The notes below the pieces were generated by a model. The model searched no databases. It was not told the origin of the DNA and saw only the letters and a list, made by a program, of their open reading frames with translations. A stretch of DNA of 64,000 bases from a virus. Position numbers and translations under genes: made by a program. This document shows, one piece after another, positions 40,958 through 50,367 of this stretch (within the stretch, counting starts at the first letter, position 1; the number at the start of each line of letters is the position of its first letter). The stretch covers positions 62,001 to 126,000 of the IMG/VR virus record IMGVR_UViG_3300008963_000001. One strand, written 5' to 3'.

Positions 40958-41720
40958 TTTTAAAAAGAAAAAACCAAAAATACGATTTTACAGTACCGAG
41001 CCCGGAGTGCCTGATGTGTTTCCTGTTGTTCCAACATCTCAAATTGAGAGATCGTGGTTAAATTTACCTAATTTTAATCATGATACAAACGGCGATATGT
41101 GGACAAAAAATTGTCCAGGTATAAAACTTATTATGAATGCAGGCTGGGTAATTCCTGCACCTGCAGATTTTATTATTGAAACAAACGGCGATGGTATTGA
41201 CTTTCAATGGATTGAACCCATAAAGTTTGCCCACGAAAAACCACCCGGAAACGAAATTTATATAGGCTTCCATGACAAAGATCAATCTGCCAGACTAGTA
41301 AACAAAAAAAATACTTTACAAACTGTTGTTAAGGTAAACACACCCTGGAGAGTTGAAGTTTCAGACGATTATCTATTATTGCAAATGCCAGTGTCTTATA
41401 ATAACGAATTTAGGTTTACCTCGGCACAAGGAATCCTAGATCCTAGATACGCACATGTTTTAAATATTCAGTTGTTTTGGCACGAAACAAACTCAAAAAC
41501 CATAATCAAAGCCGGAACTCCTTTAGCACAGTTTATTCCTATAAAAAGGAACGAATATATTTCAACAAATTTTGATTTCAGTGTAACAGAAGCAACAGAA
41601 AAGGATAAGCAAAAAGAACGAGCTTTTAACTATGCTCTCCGATGCTCCGAACTCAAATATGACACTTTAAAATCGAGATTAAAAAGAGTCAAATCAGTTC
41701 TAAGTAAATATGCTTTATAA
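40947..41720 (+). CDS. Conserved beta-rich protein of the halogenase island
   Basis: A 257-residue protein (KIRFYSTEPGVPDVFPVVPT near the start) with strand-rich blocks around KVNTPWRVEVSDDYLLLQMP and QLFWHETNSKTIIKAGTPLAQFIPI. Similar proteins occur beside oxygenase genes in marine T4-like phages; no enzymatic residues are evident. The overall pattern is cupin-like, but a metal site is not clear. The start was set at ATG 40947, inside the end of the halogenase gene; the TTG at 40938 was rejected. It may bind the product or substrate of its neighbours. Confidence 0.55.
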   Translation: MMFNFKKKKPKIRFYSTEPGVPDVFPVVPTSQIERSWLNLPNFNHDTNGDMWTKNCPGIKLIMNAGWVIPAPADFIIETNGDGIDFQWIEPIKFAHEKPPGNEIYIGFHDKDQSARLVNKKNTLQTVVKVNTPWRVEVSDDYLLLQMPVSYNNEFRFTSAQGILDPRYAHVLNIQLFWHETNSKTIIKAGTPLAQFIPIKRNEYISTNFDFSVTEATEKDKQKERAFNYALRCSELKYDTLKSRLKRVKSVLSKYAL

Positions 41721-41731
41721 GGAGATATAAT

Positions 41732-41983
41732 ATGACATATAAAATAAGTTTACAAGAAGTTACAGATAAAATTAAACATAAAAAAGAAGATACTGAAATT
41801 AAATTACAAACGCTAGAAAATGAATTAAACGACACTTCATTGAATCCTTACGGAATAACCACAATAGATTTTTCGGAAAGAAATGAAATGTTAGAAGATA
41901 TCCTTAAAATGGAAGGAGTCTTAATGGGACTTCAACTAGCAATGGAAACATATGACGAAGCTTTTTTAGAGAAAGATGAATAA
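41732..41983 (+). CDS. Small coiled-coil protein in the oxygenase chain
   Basis: An 83-residue charged helical protein (KIKHKKEDTEIKLQTLENEL). An excellent AAGGAG precedes the ATG. It overlaps the next oxygenase gene by eight bases. No family was recognised; it could be a small partner subunit. Confidence 0.6.
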   Translation: MTYKISLQEVTDKIKHKKEDTEIKLQTLENELNDTSLNPYGITTIDFSERNEMLEDILKMEGVLMGLQLAMETYDEAFLEKDE

Positions 41984-42563
41984 TGCAATATGCGTCGATC
42001 CGTTTCCTTCGTTAATTTGGAAATATAAGTTCAATTTTAGATTTCCAGAGTGGAAAGCAAAACTGTATTTGCATTCTGAAAACAATACTTCTCATTCATA
42101 TTTGGAAGAAGGCGATTCATACTCTAGTGTGTCGTCGCAAGACCAACCCATTCACTTATGGGACGAATTAAATGAGTTTAGAATTTGGCTACCAAACATA
42201 ATTAAACAGAATTGTAAATATCATTGCTTTAAGGATAAACAATATACAATTTTAAATTCATGGTTTAATATTCACAGGCCTAGTGGAAAAACTTTAGAAC
42301 ATTATCATAACAAGACAGATTTAGTAGTAACTTGTTATTTAGATAAACCACAAAACACCGGCAATATTGAATTTAGAGATCCCTTAGAATACCATAAATC
42401 AAACACATCAATAGAACCAGAAGAATTGTTATGGAAAGAAGTTGATTGCAAAACAAATGACATTTTAATATTTCCAGGCTGGGTTCGACATAGAACACAA
42501 CCGAATCGAGGGGATAAAGATAGAGTTGTAATGACAATAAACATAGGAAGTTATGAATTTTAA
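41976..42563 (+). CDS. 2OG-Fe(II) oxygenase-like protein A
   Basis: A 195-residue protein with the double-stranded beta-helix pattern of the phage 2OG-Fe(II) oxygenase group (2OG-FeII_Oxy_5-like): SWFNIHRPSGKTLEHYH with ligand candidates H109 and H111, YLDKPQNTGNIEFRDP, and IFPGWVRHRTQP with H172, then R183 to hold 2-oxoglutarate. Such enzymes hydroxylate or otherwise oxidise protein or small-molecule substrates. It overlaps both neighbours, so it belongs to the operon. Confidence 0.7.
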   Translation: MNNAICVDPFPSLIWKYKFNFRFPEWKAKLYLHSENNTSHSYLEEGDSYSSVSSQDQPIHLWDELNEFRIWLPNIIKQNCKYHCFKDKQYTILNSWFNIHRPSGKTLEHYHNKTDLVVTCYLDKPQNTGNIEFRDPLEYHKSNTSIEPEELLWKEVDCKTNDILIFPGWVRHRTQPNRGDKDRVVMTINIGSYEF

Positions 42564-43311
42564 TCGGTGTGTTCCGGATGCGAACAATTATAAAAACGAA
42601 GTAAAGATCAAAAGTTTACAGGATATCGAAATTGAATCCATAAACTTTGGAGAGATACACTGTTGGATTTTTAAAGATATATTTAAGAAGGACGGATTCG
42701 AAAAAATAAAAAATGTTATAGGATCATTTCCTATTCAAAAAAATAATAATATAGACACTAATTATGATCCTAATCCGTTCGATACCATACATATCCCTGC
42801 GTGGGCTTACAAAGAAGTTTGTTTCTTACTGCGAGATTTCTATTTAAAATTTCTCTGTGACAGTCCTTCACCTACTAATTTTGAGATTTTTGAATGGGGA
42901 AATGTTTATTTTAAGGATAAATCAAGACCAATAATAAGTAATCGTTTACCACATATAGATTTTTTGCATGGTATTGTAGGTAACTTATGGTTAGAACAAC
43001 AAGGAGGCGAAAGCGGAACTTCATTATACAGCTATAACGGGCAAATAATAAATGGTCAATATGATTTTATGGTAGACACTAATCACAGGAAGCACTTAGA
43101 TTATATGGAATTAGTGCAGAAAGGACGATCAGAGAATTGGTTTAATTTTGATAGCAATTTTTTGGCTGATTTCGGTTTTGTGTTTGAAGGATATTTACCT
43201 AGCATGGAAAATACAATGACCGTATACAGATCTAATCAATATCATACTCCATTTATAGACGACTTAACAAATTTTAGATGGTCGCATACATTTGCATTTT
43301 CTCACAGGTGA
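42553..43311 (+). CDS. 2OG-Fe(II) oxygenase-like protein B (divergent)
   Basis: A 252-residue protein. RLPHIDFLHG supplies a candidate HxD pair (H134/D136), followed by a strand and GGESGTSLYSYNG as in DUF6445-like relatives, and an NQYHTPFIDD motif near 232 for the distal histidine. The spacing is larger than in its neighbours and a clear 2-oxoglutarate arginine is not obvious, so activity is less certain. It overlaps the preceding gene by 11 bases. Confidence 0.55.
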   Translation: MNFNRCVPDANNYKNEVKIKSLQDIEIESINFGEIHCWIFKDIFKKDGFEKIKNVIGSFPIQKNNNIDTNYDPNPFDTIHIPAWAYKEVCFLLRDFYLKFLCDSPSPTNFEIFEWGNVYFKDKSRPIISNRLPHIDFLHGIVGNLWLEQQGGESGTSLYSYNGQIINGQYDFMVDTNHRKHLDYMELVQKGRSENWFNFDSNFLADFGFVFEGYLPSMENTMTVYRSNQYHTPFIDDLTNFRWSHTFAFSHR

Positions 43312-43326
43312 AACTAAACTATAAAA

Positions 43327-43935
43327 ATGAACAAATTCGAATACAATCATGATTTTAGAATTACCGAACTATTTCCGGTTCCGCTGTTTCAAACGGTAAT
43401 TGATATTCCTGATATTAATAAAGACGACTGGGTCTGGAAAGATAATTTAAACAATCAAATTTCTGAGAATCAAAAAATATTAGAGCACGAAAGTTTATCT
43501 ATACTCAAGAAAGACATTGAATTAAATTTAAATACATTTTGGCGAAACGTTCTAAATGCAGATTGCGAAGCTGACATAGAAATAACACATTCTTGGCTGA
43601 ATATCACGCATACACATCAAAGTCATCATTTACATAGGCATCCTAATAGCTATATTAGTGGTGTTTTATTTTGGCAACATCACGAATCTGCAATTGTTTT
43701 TTCAAATGATCGGTATAGTCAGATACAGTATGAAGTTTCGTGCACAAATATGTTAAACAGTAATACATGGAGAGTGTGTCCGGAACCTGGACTACTTTTA
43801 TTGTTTCCTAGCTATCAAAGTCATGCGGTTGAATATGTATCACAGGAACAATCCGAAAGATTAAGTTTGAGCTTTGATACATGGGTTCGTGGCAGCGTGA
43901 ACAGTATTCCTAATCAACAATTGATAATAGGATGA
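43327..43935 (+). CDS. 2OG-Fe(II) oxygenase-like protein C
   Basis: A 202-residue protein of the same group as A. It has THSWLNITHTHQSHHLHRHPNS with ligand candidates H103 and H105, a strand ending in SGVLFW, and LLLFPSYQSHAVEY with H166, then R178 in SERLSLSF. The opening TELFPVPLFQTVI is typical of the family. A Shine-Dalgarno is not evident before ATG 43327. Confidence 0.7.
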   Translation: MNKFEYNHDFRITELFPVPLFQTVIDIPDINKDDWVWKDNLNNQISENQKILEHESLSILKKDIELNLNTFWRNVLNADCEADIEITHSWLNITHTHQSHHLHRHPNSYISGVLFWQHHESAIVFSNDRYSQIQYEVSCTNMLNSNTWRVCPEPGLLLLFPSYQSHAVEYVSQEQSERLSLSFDTWVRGSVNSIPNQQLIIG

Positions 43936-43954
43936 CTATCTTTATGGAGAAGTT

Positions 43955-44551
43955 ATGAATTTAGATTATTATTTTCCAACTCCTGTTTGGTGGACAGATA
44001 CTACATTCGATAATACAGATCTGTTAAAATTATATAATGATCTCAGGACCAAAGACCCAGTAGGAGCAGAATTAAGTAATTTTGGAGGCTGGCAAAGTAA
44101 ATCTTTCGCCCACAATGAATTCAACTGTACGTTACAAATATCGGATCTAATTTTAAACCAAGGAAGTAGAATTCTATCAGATTATGGATTAGAACCGACC
44201 TGTCATGTATTAGAAATGGATAATATGTGGTTTAACTGTAACAAAGGAAAAGATATAAATCAAGTCCATATTCATGGAGGATCTGATTTCTCAGGAGTTT
44301 ACTACCTTTCGGCTCCCGAAGGATCAGGAGATATAGTCTTTTATAAAAATTATCACGAAGAATTTTTTACGAACAGTTTAGGAAATAATTTTGAGAGAAT
44401 AACACCTGTTAGTGCAACTGTTGCTAAGTATCCGTCTAAAAACAAAAGATTAATCTTATTTCCTTCGAATTTACAACACGGTGTTCTTCCTAGCTCAACA
44501 GAAAGAGAGCGAATTTCTATCTCTTTTAATATTAAGGTAAAGCATGTTTGA
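43955..44551 (+). CDS. 2OG-Fe(II) oxygenase-like protein D
   Basis: A 198-residue protein with a very clear pattern: NQVHIHGGSDFSGVYYL (H105, H107), GSGDIVFY, LILFPSNLQHGVLPS (H175) and RERISISFN (R186). The N-terminus YYFPTPVWWTD is family-typical. TGGAG precedes the ATG. It overlaps the next gene by eight bases. Confidence 0.75.
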   Translation: MNLDYYFPTPVWWTDTTFDNTDLLKLYNDLRTKDPVGAELSNFGGWQSKSFAHNEFNCTLQISDLILNQGSRILSDYGLEPTCHVLEMDNMWFNCNKGKDINQVHIHGGSDFSGVYYLSAPEGSGDIVFYKNYHEEFFTNSLGNNFERITPVSATVAKYPSKNKRLILFPSNLQHGVLPSSTERERISISFNIKVKHV

Positions 44552-45257
44552 AAATTTATGTGAAAAAATATTAAAAAAATATAATTTACAGTATAACGAT
44601 CGACCAGTACACTTTGAAAATGTTTTTAACGACCCGTCAATACTAGCTAACTGGACGACTATCGAAAATTGTATTAACTTTCCTGCAATGTATGAATTTG
44701 AATTAATTGATTTTCATAATCAAAAGATTGAAATTCCTAGATATAGGAAGATGTGGAATTCAATAAAAACTGTGCAAGATAAAGAATTTGTTTTTAATAA
44801 ATTTATGCAGGGGTATGGCTTAATCATAACAAATTACGATAATAACAACGAGTATATAAATAATTTGCTTAGATGTTTTGAAAACTTTTTTGATGTTTAT
44901 ACCGATGCGCATTTATATTGTGGTTTGAAAAATGCTAATTCTTTTTCAATTCACGAAGATTATCCATCAAATTTTATTGTTCAAATCGACGGAACAACAC
45001 ATTGGAAAGTATTTAAAAATAGAATATCAAGCGTCTATAGGACAGGGTTAATGAACAATCTACTAAAAGAAGATCAATTAGAAACAGTGTTAGATGTAAC
45101 TTTGAATCCTGGTGATATGTTATACATTCCTGCTAGAGCCTATCACTGTGCACAACCATGCAACGAGCGTATAAGTATTAGCATTCCTTGTTGGAGCAGA
45201 ACATTAGCTGATGACCCTGCATTGCAAAATGATAGAAACATATATAGGATAAATTAA
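44544..45257 (+). CDS. JmjC/cupin-type hydroxylase-like protein
   Basis: A 237-residue protein different from its neighbours. ANSFSIHEDYPSNFIVQIDG supplies an H-E-D metal cluster (H137 to D139), THWKVF follows, and LNPGDMLYIPARAYHCAQP gives the distal H201. This is the pattern of Cupin_4/JmjC ribosomal-oxygenase-like enzymes, which hydroxylate protein side chains. Its presence hints that proteins are among the island's substrates. It overlaps its predecessor by eight bases and the next gene starts directly after its stop. Confidence 0.65.
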   Translation: MFENLCEKILKKYNLQYNDRPVHFENVFNDPSILANWTTIENCINFPAMYEFELIDFHNQKIEIPRYRKMWNSIKTVQDKEFVFNKFMQGYGLIITNYDNNNEYINNLLRCFENFFDVYTDAHLYCGLKNANSFSIHEDYPSNFIVQIDGTTHWKVFKNRISSVYRTGLMNNLLKEDQLETVLDVTLNPGDMLYIPARAYHCAQPCNERISISIPCWSRTLADDPALQNDRNIYRIN

Positions 45258-45824
45258 ATGTTTGAAACTCAATTGGTATACGGAATATTAGATACAAACG
45301 AATTTAAAGAAATAAATGATTTTGTAAACGGCACAGAAATAACCTGGACACATATAAAAGATACAACATATGAAAATGGCAGGACACCCAGTATTGATAC
45401 ACCTGCCTTTGCTCATATACTGTTGGGTCACGACGGGTATCGAAGCCCCTTTCTCGATAAATTTACGCCTCTGCACCAAGCATTAATGAATAGATTAGAT
45501 ATAACTCCTAAGAATGTATTCAGAATGAGATTAGGTTTTTTATTAAATACACGCTACACTTTTCCAAGTCAACCGTATGTTTATAATTCTCCGCATAAGG
45601 ATGCAGATTTTGATCATCTAACAGCAGTCTTTCATTTTATGCATTCTGACGGAAATACAGTAATTTTCAATCAAACAGAAGAAAGTGATGCATATTCAAT
45701 TAAGGAGAGCATTGAACCTGATCAAAACATGGCGGTAGTTTTTGATGGAAATTATTATCATGCAAGCACATGCCCAAAAGTATTTACTAAAAGAATTGCA
45801 TTAACAATTAATTTTACTATCTAA
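45258..45824 (+). CDS. 2OG-Fe(II) oxygenase-like protein E
   Basis: A 188-residue protein with SPHKDADFDHLTAVFHF (H113, D115), NTVIFNQTEE, and AVVFDGNYYHASTCP (H168) followed by KRIALTINF (R179). This is a complete HxD...H...R set of the 2OG-Fe(II) superfamily. TAA and ATG abut at the gene start, and the next gene begins immediately after its stop. Confidence 0.7.
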   Translation: MFETQLVYGILDTNEFKEINDFVNGTEITWTHIKDTTYENGRTPSIDTPAFAHILLGHDGYRSPFLDKFTPLHQALMNRLDITPKNVFRMRLGFLLNTRYTFPSQPYVYNSPHKDADFDHLTAVFHFMHSDGNTVIFNQTEESDAYSIKESIEPDQNMAVVFDGNYYHASTCPKVFTKRIALTINFTI

Positions 45825-46478
45825 ATGGAAAATTTTAAAAATAAAAATATAAAACCGCTTGTTCCTACTATTATCATAGATGACTTTTTTGAGTCGCCGT
45901 CGTTGTGGTTAGAATATGCAAAACAATTAGAGTATTTTAAAGGCGATAGAGGCACCTGGCCCGGTTATAGATCCGATTTATTTTCTAATATGAATACTGA
46001 GCTGCAGAATATAATCGATAATAAGCTCTTACAACATCTTTTTGAATTCGATAAATTTACAAAGAATGATATCAGCATACAATGTGTATCAGAAGAATGG
46101 GGCCAGGGATGGATTCATGACGATGATCCAAAATTTTATGGTGCCGCTGGAGTGATATTTCTTAATAAAAAATATCCTAAAAATACAGGAACAACAATCT
46201 ACAATCAACAGATAGATCCAAGTTATGAAAAGTTTGGAAATATATTTTTTGATGATGTTACAGATGTAGAAAGAAAACATAATGATCTCTATCTAAAACA
46301 CCAACAAGAACAAAAACAAATGTTTAAAGAAACTATCAAAGTCGAAGGAAGATATAATAGGTGTCTAATATTTGATCCGAGACAATGGCATGCGGCAGAT
46401 AATTATTTCGGCACAAGCAAAGATGATAGTAGATATACAATTGTTTTTTTTGTAAACAACAAGGATTCATTAAACTAA
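45825..46478 (+). CDS. 2OG-Fe(II) oxygenase-like protein F1
   Basis: A 217-residue protein: GQGWIHDDDPKFYGAAGVIFL (H98, D100), TGTTIYN, LIFDPRQWHAADNYFG (H189) and DDSRYTIVFF (R203). It shares this whole pattern with the next gene and is its tandem paralogue. The stop overlaps the next ATG by one base. Confidence 0.7.
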   Translation: MENFKNKNIKPLVPTIIIDDFFESPSLWLEYAKQLEYFKGDRGTWPGYRSDLFSNMNTELQNIIDNKLLQHLFEFDKFTKNDISIQCVSEEWGQGWIHDDDPKFYGAAGVIFLNKKYPKNTGTTIYNQQIDPSYEKFGNIFFDDVTDVERKHNDLYLKHQQEQKQMFKETIKVEGRYNRCLIFDPRQWHAADNYFGTSKDDSRYTIVFFVNNKDSLN

Positions 46479-47146
46479 TGCTATCACCAGAGGAGAGTTC
46501 GAGACTCATAAAAGAAAATGATCTAAAAAACAGGATAAAATATCCGAGATTTCCTAGTCGTATTATAGAAGATTTTTTACCTTGTCCGTATGTATGGAGA
46601 AACTTAGCCTTACAACAAGATTATTACGATACTGATCTGCCTATTCCAGGCCAGCGCAGTAAATTTCTCGAACAAATTGATGCAGATATATTTACAGACT
46701 TTGCTCGTATATTTTTAAAACATTTTCCTATTTTTTCTGGTTTTCAAAACCTTTCTGTTTGTTTTCAATTGGTCGATGAAACATATGGCCAGGGGTGGGT
46801 GCATGACGATGATCCTACAGTTACCTTCTCAGGGGTAATATATCTTAACCCACATGCTGCAGCCAATACCGGCACAACTTTATATGATGATCAGGAAGAC
46901 ACATATGCTAATGACTTTAAAGATATGATTTGGAAGGACACCCTTCAATCTAGTGCCGATGAAAGAAAACAATGTAGTAAATATAGATTACAGCAACGAG
47001 AAACATTTACTCCTTCACTTACGGTCGAAAACGTTTTTAACAGAGCATTTATTTACGATCCGAGAACTTGGCACAGTGCAGATAATTTTTTCGGCTCAGA
47101 TAAAGATGATTCAAGATTAACAATGGTATTTTACGGTAAAATTTAA
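46478..47146 (+). CDS. 2OG-Fe(II) oxygenase-like protein F2
   Basis: A 222-residue tandem paralogue of F1: GQGWVHDDDPTVTFSGVIYL (H109, D111), TGTTLYDDQE, FIYDPRTWHSADNFFG (H199) and DDSRLTMVFY (R213). The N-terminal 30 residues differ. Both F genes keep all ligands, so both may be active with different partners. TAATG couples it to the neighbours on each side. Confidence 0.7.
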   Translation: MLSPEESSRLIKENDLKNRIKYPRFPSRIIEDFLPCPYVWRNLALQQDYYDTDLPIPGQRSKFLEQIDADIFTDFARIFLKHFPIFSGFQNLSVCFQLVDETYGQGWVHDDDPTVTFSGVIYLNPHAAANTGTTLYDDQEDTYANDFKDMIWKDTLQSSADERKQCSKYRLQQRETFTPSLTVENVFNRAFIYDPRTWHSADNFFGSDKDDSRLTMVFYGKI

Positions 47147-47784
47147 TGAGTTCTGACGATATAATAGTAATAGATAATATAATAACAAAAAGTTATCAAA
47201 ATGCAATCTTAGATAGGGTTACTGCTCACACATTTCCGTGGTATTTCAATCCTAATCTAATCACGCCAAATTTTGCTAAAGGCAAAGAATATATGGATAG
47301 CAATCCAGTAGGATTAAATCATTTTTTATTCGAAGATGGTAAGGTCGATTCGCCATTTTTTGATTTTCTTTATCCGTTGATATTAAGTATTCAGGACATG
47401 AATATGTTTCCTAAGGCCTCGACAGAACGCATGAGGATGAACCTTACACAGCGAAATCCTAATTCGACAAAAGAACATCATCTACCACACATTGATAGTT
47501 TTTATGAACACTGGAATGTTATTTATTACGTAAATGATAATGACGGGCCTACCTATATTTTTAACGATACTAATAAAAATTATGAATATAAAGATCAAGA
47601 TTTTATGCTCACAAATAACTTTTCGGTAAAACAAAAAATTTATCCGAAGAAGGGAAGAATTGTTGCCTTTCCAGGATTTTATTATCATGCTTCTAGTTTT
47701 TGCAAAGAATTTCCTTACCGGATTGTTTTAAATATCAATTTTTCAGGATTACAAGATGTACTGCAAAGATCACGAGATACATAA
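47146..47784 (+). CDS. 2OG-Fe(II) oxygenase-like protein G
   Basis: A 212-residue protein: HHLPHIDSFYEHWNVIYYV (H115, D117), GPTYIFND, RIVAFPGFYYHASSF (H181) and YRIVLNINFS (R192). It resembles protein E in layout. It overlaps the next frame by 29 bases. Confidence 0.7.
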   Translation: MSSDDIIVIDNIITKSYQNAILDRVTAHTFPWYFNPNLITPNFAKGKEYMDSNPVGLNHFLFEDGKVDSPFFDFLYPLILSIQDMNMFPKASTERMRMNLTQRNPNSTKEHHLPHIDSFYEHWNVIYYVNDNDGPTYIFNDTNKNYEYKDQDFMLTNNFSVKQKIYPKKGRIVAFPGFYYHASSFCKEFPYRIVLNINFSGLQDVLQRSRDT

Positions 47785-48286
47785 TTCGCAATTAATTCTC
47801 AAAAATCATACAAAAATGGTAAATGATTTATATTTTGTCTATGATTTTTTCAAAGACATATTTCCTTATGGAGATAGCACAGAGGCATATCCTCTTTATA
47901 ATGTGTTTTGTGCAACCTCTCCCGATCCTGTATGGTATCAACTACTACAAGAACTTAAATTAATTATCAGAAATTTTGCAGGCCATAATGATCCTTTGTG
48001 GATGCAAGCTTGGCTAAATTATCATACACCGGAAACTGTGCTAGGTTGGCACGGGCACGATTGGCCGATACATGGATATATCAACATTAATCCTTTCGAT
48101 ACGGAAACACAGTTCGAAGATTATACTGTAAAAAATAAAATAGGAAATATCTATATAGGTCCAGGTCATCGATTACATAAAGTCAATGTAAAAAGCAATT
48201 TTATAGAGCCTAGATTAACAATCGGGTTTGATGTTCACGACAAGCCAGAACCACCGTTTAGACATTTTTCATTGATGCCGCTATGA
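47756..48286 (+). CDS. 2OG-Fe(II) oxygenase-like protein H
   Basis: A 176-residue protein with AWLNYHTPETVLGWHGHDWP (H99, H101, D102), IGNIYIGPGHRLHKVNV (H138 or H141) and EPRLTIGFDV (R153). The start is uncertain. ATG 47756 lies 29 bases inside the previous gene; a second ATG at 47816 would trim 20 residues and begins MVNDLYFVYDFF, which looks like a natural start. Neither has a strong Shine-Dalgarno. Confidence 0.65.
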   Translation: MYCKDHEIHNSQLILKNHTKMVNDLYFVYDFFKDIFPYGDSTEAYPLYNVFCATSPDPVWYQLLQELKLIIRNFAGHNDPLWMQAWLNYHTPETVLGWHGHDWPIHGYININPFDTETQFEDYTVKNKIGNIYIGPGHRLHKVNVKSNFIEPRLTIGFDVHDKPEPPFRHFSLMPL

Positions 48287-48852
48287 ACTTAAATAAACCA
48301 ATTTTTTTAAACAGAATTGTCGACGAAAAATTATTAGATTTTGTCACTAGAGAATTAAAAATAGCAGCCAATGCTGCCAGAATATTAGAACCGCACTCTG
48401 GATACGAAGAAGGATTTGCGGATAGTTTTAATTTTTATTGTCCGCCATGTTTAGAAGTTTTGTCGGAAATAATTCAGCCAGTAATAGAAAACAAACTACA
48501 ACTAAAACTATATCCTAGTTACACTTATGCACGGTTATATCGACATGGATCCCGTTTAAATAAGCATTATGACAGACGAAGCAGCGAATTTACAGTAAGT
48601 TTATCACTGGAATATGATGATTCAAATTGGCCTTTGTGTATTTTAGATGATGAAAATAACATAAACAAATTTGTGCTTAACAAGGGAGAAGCCGTAATTT
48701 ATAGCGGCAGGCAATTTGCGCACTGGCGTGACGGTCCTTATAAAGGGAAAGAACAAGCACAAGCATTTTTTCAATATGTAGACATAAACGGCGATAGTGC
48801 TGATCTCAAATATGATGGCAAAATAGCACCGGGCCTTCCCTTTACCTTTTAA
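48283..48852 (+). CDS. 2OG-Fe(II) oxygenase-like protein I (prolyl hydroxylase style)
   Basis: A 189-residue protein: YARLYRHGSRLNKHYDRRSS (H95, D97), FTVSLSLEYDDSNWP, then GEAVIYSGRQFAHWRDGP (H147) and a basic KGKEQAQAFFQY end. This is closer to the prolyl-4-hydroxylase branch than to A-D. It is the last plus-strand gene of the island; four bases separate its stop from the end of the convergent second halogenase, with no terminator hairpin seen. Confidence 0.7.
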   Translation: MNLNKPIFLNRIVDEKLLDFVTRELKIAANAARILEPHSGYEEGFADSFNFYCPPCLEVLSEIIQPVIENKLQLKLYPSYTYARLYRHGSRLNKHYDRRSSEFTVSLSLEYDDSNWPLCILDDENNINKFVLNKGEAVIYSGRQFAHWRDGPYKGKEQAQAFFQYVDINGDSADLKYDGKIAPGLPFTF

Positions 48853-48855
48853 ACA

Positions 48856-50367
48856 TTAATCAGTAACTTTTAAACTAGAAGCATAATTTACCAGATCGTT
48901 TACTGATGGTGTTGCATCTAAAAAATCAATTCCTTGCATTGCTAAATTAATTGCTTCTCTATGTTTTACAGTTTGGGGTAGTATACCCTGTCTTATGTTA
49001 TAAGCTTTTTTATGTAAATGCGGCATTTGCCCCCAAAGGTTAGCTATTTCTTTCCTATCTAATAATCGCAAGCCCCACATAACTTGCGTGTAATTAAGAC
49101 TTTTAAACATGATAAAATGATCGTTGAATGGTTGATGAGAAGGAAGATATTTCTTAAAATCATCTAAATATTCTCTGTTAAAATCTGTCAAAATTAAGTC
49201 AGAATTAATCCAGCGCCAAAACTCACTGTCGCGTCTTTCTGTTATATAATGTATTTGAACAAAATCAATTATATTTTCAGAAACCTGTTTAAATCTCTTA
49301 TTATATATTTTTGCACTTGTTTTATCATTTTTATGCCAATGTGGTAAACTGGTAATTAAACCAAACATCTGTTGTATTGTAGAACCAATGCTGGTTGCTT
49401 CTAGCGGTTCAACAAACATACTGGCAAGACCTACACAAACACAATTTTTTGTCCAGTTTTCGTCTAAATATCCTGCAGAAAATTTTATTTTTTTAGCTAT
49501 TTCTATTTTATCCGAATGTTGCGATTGCGCCTCGCTTATAGCTTCGTCTTCATTTATGAAATCGTCACAGTAAACATAGCCGTTACCGAATCTGTTTTGT
49601 GTAGGTATTCTCCACATCCAGCCTGAGCTTAAAGCTCTTGCTTCAGTGTGCGAAGGTATGTCTTCCTTATATCCTGTAGGAAATGCGATGGCACTGTTCA
49701 TAGGAAGATAGTCTTTGCAGTCTATCCATTTTACACCAAGCTTTGATGCAATCACTCTTCTAAATCCGCTACAATCAATGAAGAAATCTGCTGTATAAAT
49801 TTGTTTTCCGTGAAGTTTAGATACAAAGCCGCTTTCATCTAATTCTACATCGTCTATAGTATCATTTATGAAAATTACGCCTTTATTCTCACACTTTTTA
49901 TGAAAATAGTCATTAAGTTTTTTTGTATCAAAATGAAACTGATTTACGCTTTTAGAAAAAGGCCCGGCGTGCCTACTCTCTAAAGTTTCTTTCCATACCG
50001 ATGCAAGCGCATCTTCTCCGTTGGCAATTTGATCTACCATGCTAAGGTACAAGCCCGACCTCGGGTCTTGCGAAAGAGTAAACTCGGCAAGGGCATGCCA
50101 ATATTCAGTGTTATCGCCATGCCAGTTATTAAATCTTATACCGGTTTTAAAAGTTGCATCTGTTTCTCTTAGTAATTCAGGAATATCGATTTCTAAATAT
50201 TCCATAAGGTGTGCCCAGTGTTCTGTTGACCCCTCACCAACTCCTATAATTCCAATATCCTTTGATTCTATCAGGGTTACATCTAATTTTGGAAATGCGT
50301 GTTTACAACACAGGGCACTTATAAGACCTGCTGTTCCGCCTCCCAACACAATTAATTTATTAATCAT
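48856..50367 (-). CDS. Tryptophan-halogenase-like flavoenzyme 2
   Basis: A 503-residue FAD halogenase family protein with GGGTAG at 9-14, GVGEGST at 42-48, the likely catalytic K74 in ATFKTGIRF, DCSGFRR near 199, and WMWRIP (WxWxIP) at 250-255. It is only distantly like the first halogenase, so the pair is not a recent duplication. The start ATG 50367 is supported by AGGA eight bases upstream; a TTG at 50382 was rejected. It overlaps the preceding minus-strand oxygenase by eight bases. Its orientation closes the island from the far side. Confidence 0.85.
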   Translation of the reverse strand: MINKLIVLGGGTAGLISALCCKHAFPKLDVTLIESKDIGIIGVGEGSTEHWAHLMEYLEIDIPELLRETDATFKTGIRFNNWHGDNTEYWHALAEFTLSQDPRSGLYLSMVDQIANGEDALASVWKETLESRHAGPFSKSVNQFHFDTKKLNDYFHKKCENKGVIFINDTIDDVELDESGFVSKLHGKQIYTADFFIDCSGFRRVIASKLGVKWIDCKDYLPMNSAIAFPTGYKEDIPSHTEARALSSGWMWRIPTQNRFGNGYVYCDDFINEDEAISEAQSQHSDKIEIAKKIKFSAGYLDENWTKNCVCVGLASMFVEPLEATSIGSTIQQMFGLITSLPHWHKNDKTSAKIYNKRFKQVSENIIDFVQIHYITERRDSEFWRWINSDLILTDFNREYLDDFKKYLPSHQPFNDHFIMFKSLNYTQVMWGLRLLDRKEIANLWGQMPHLHKKAYNIRQGILPQTVKHREAINLAMQGIDFLDATPSVNDLVNYASSLKVTD

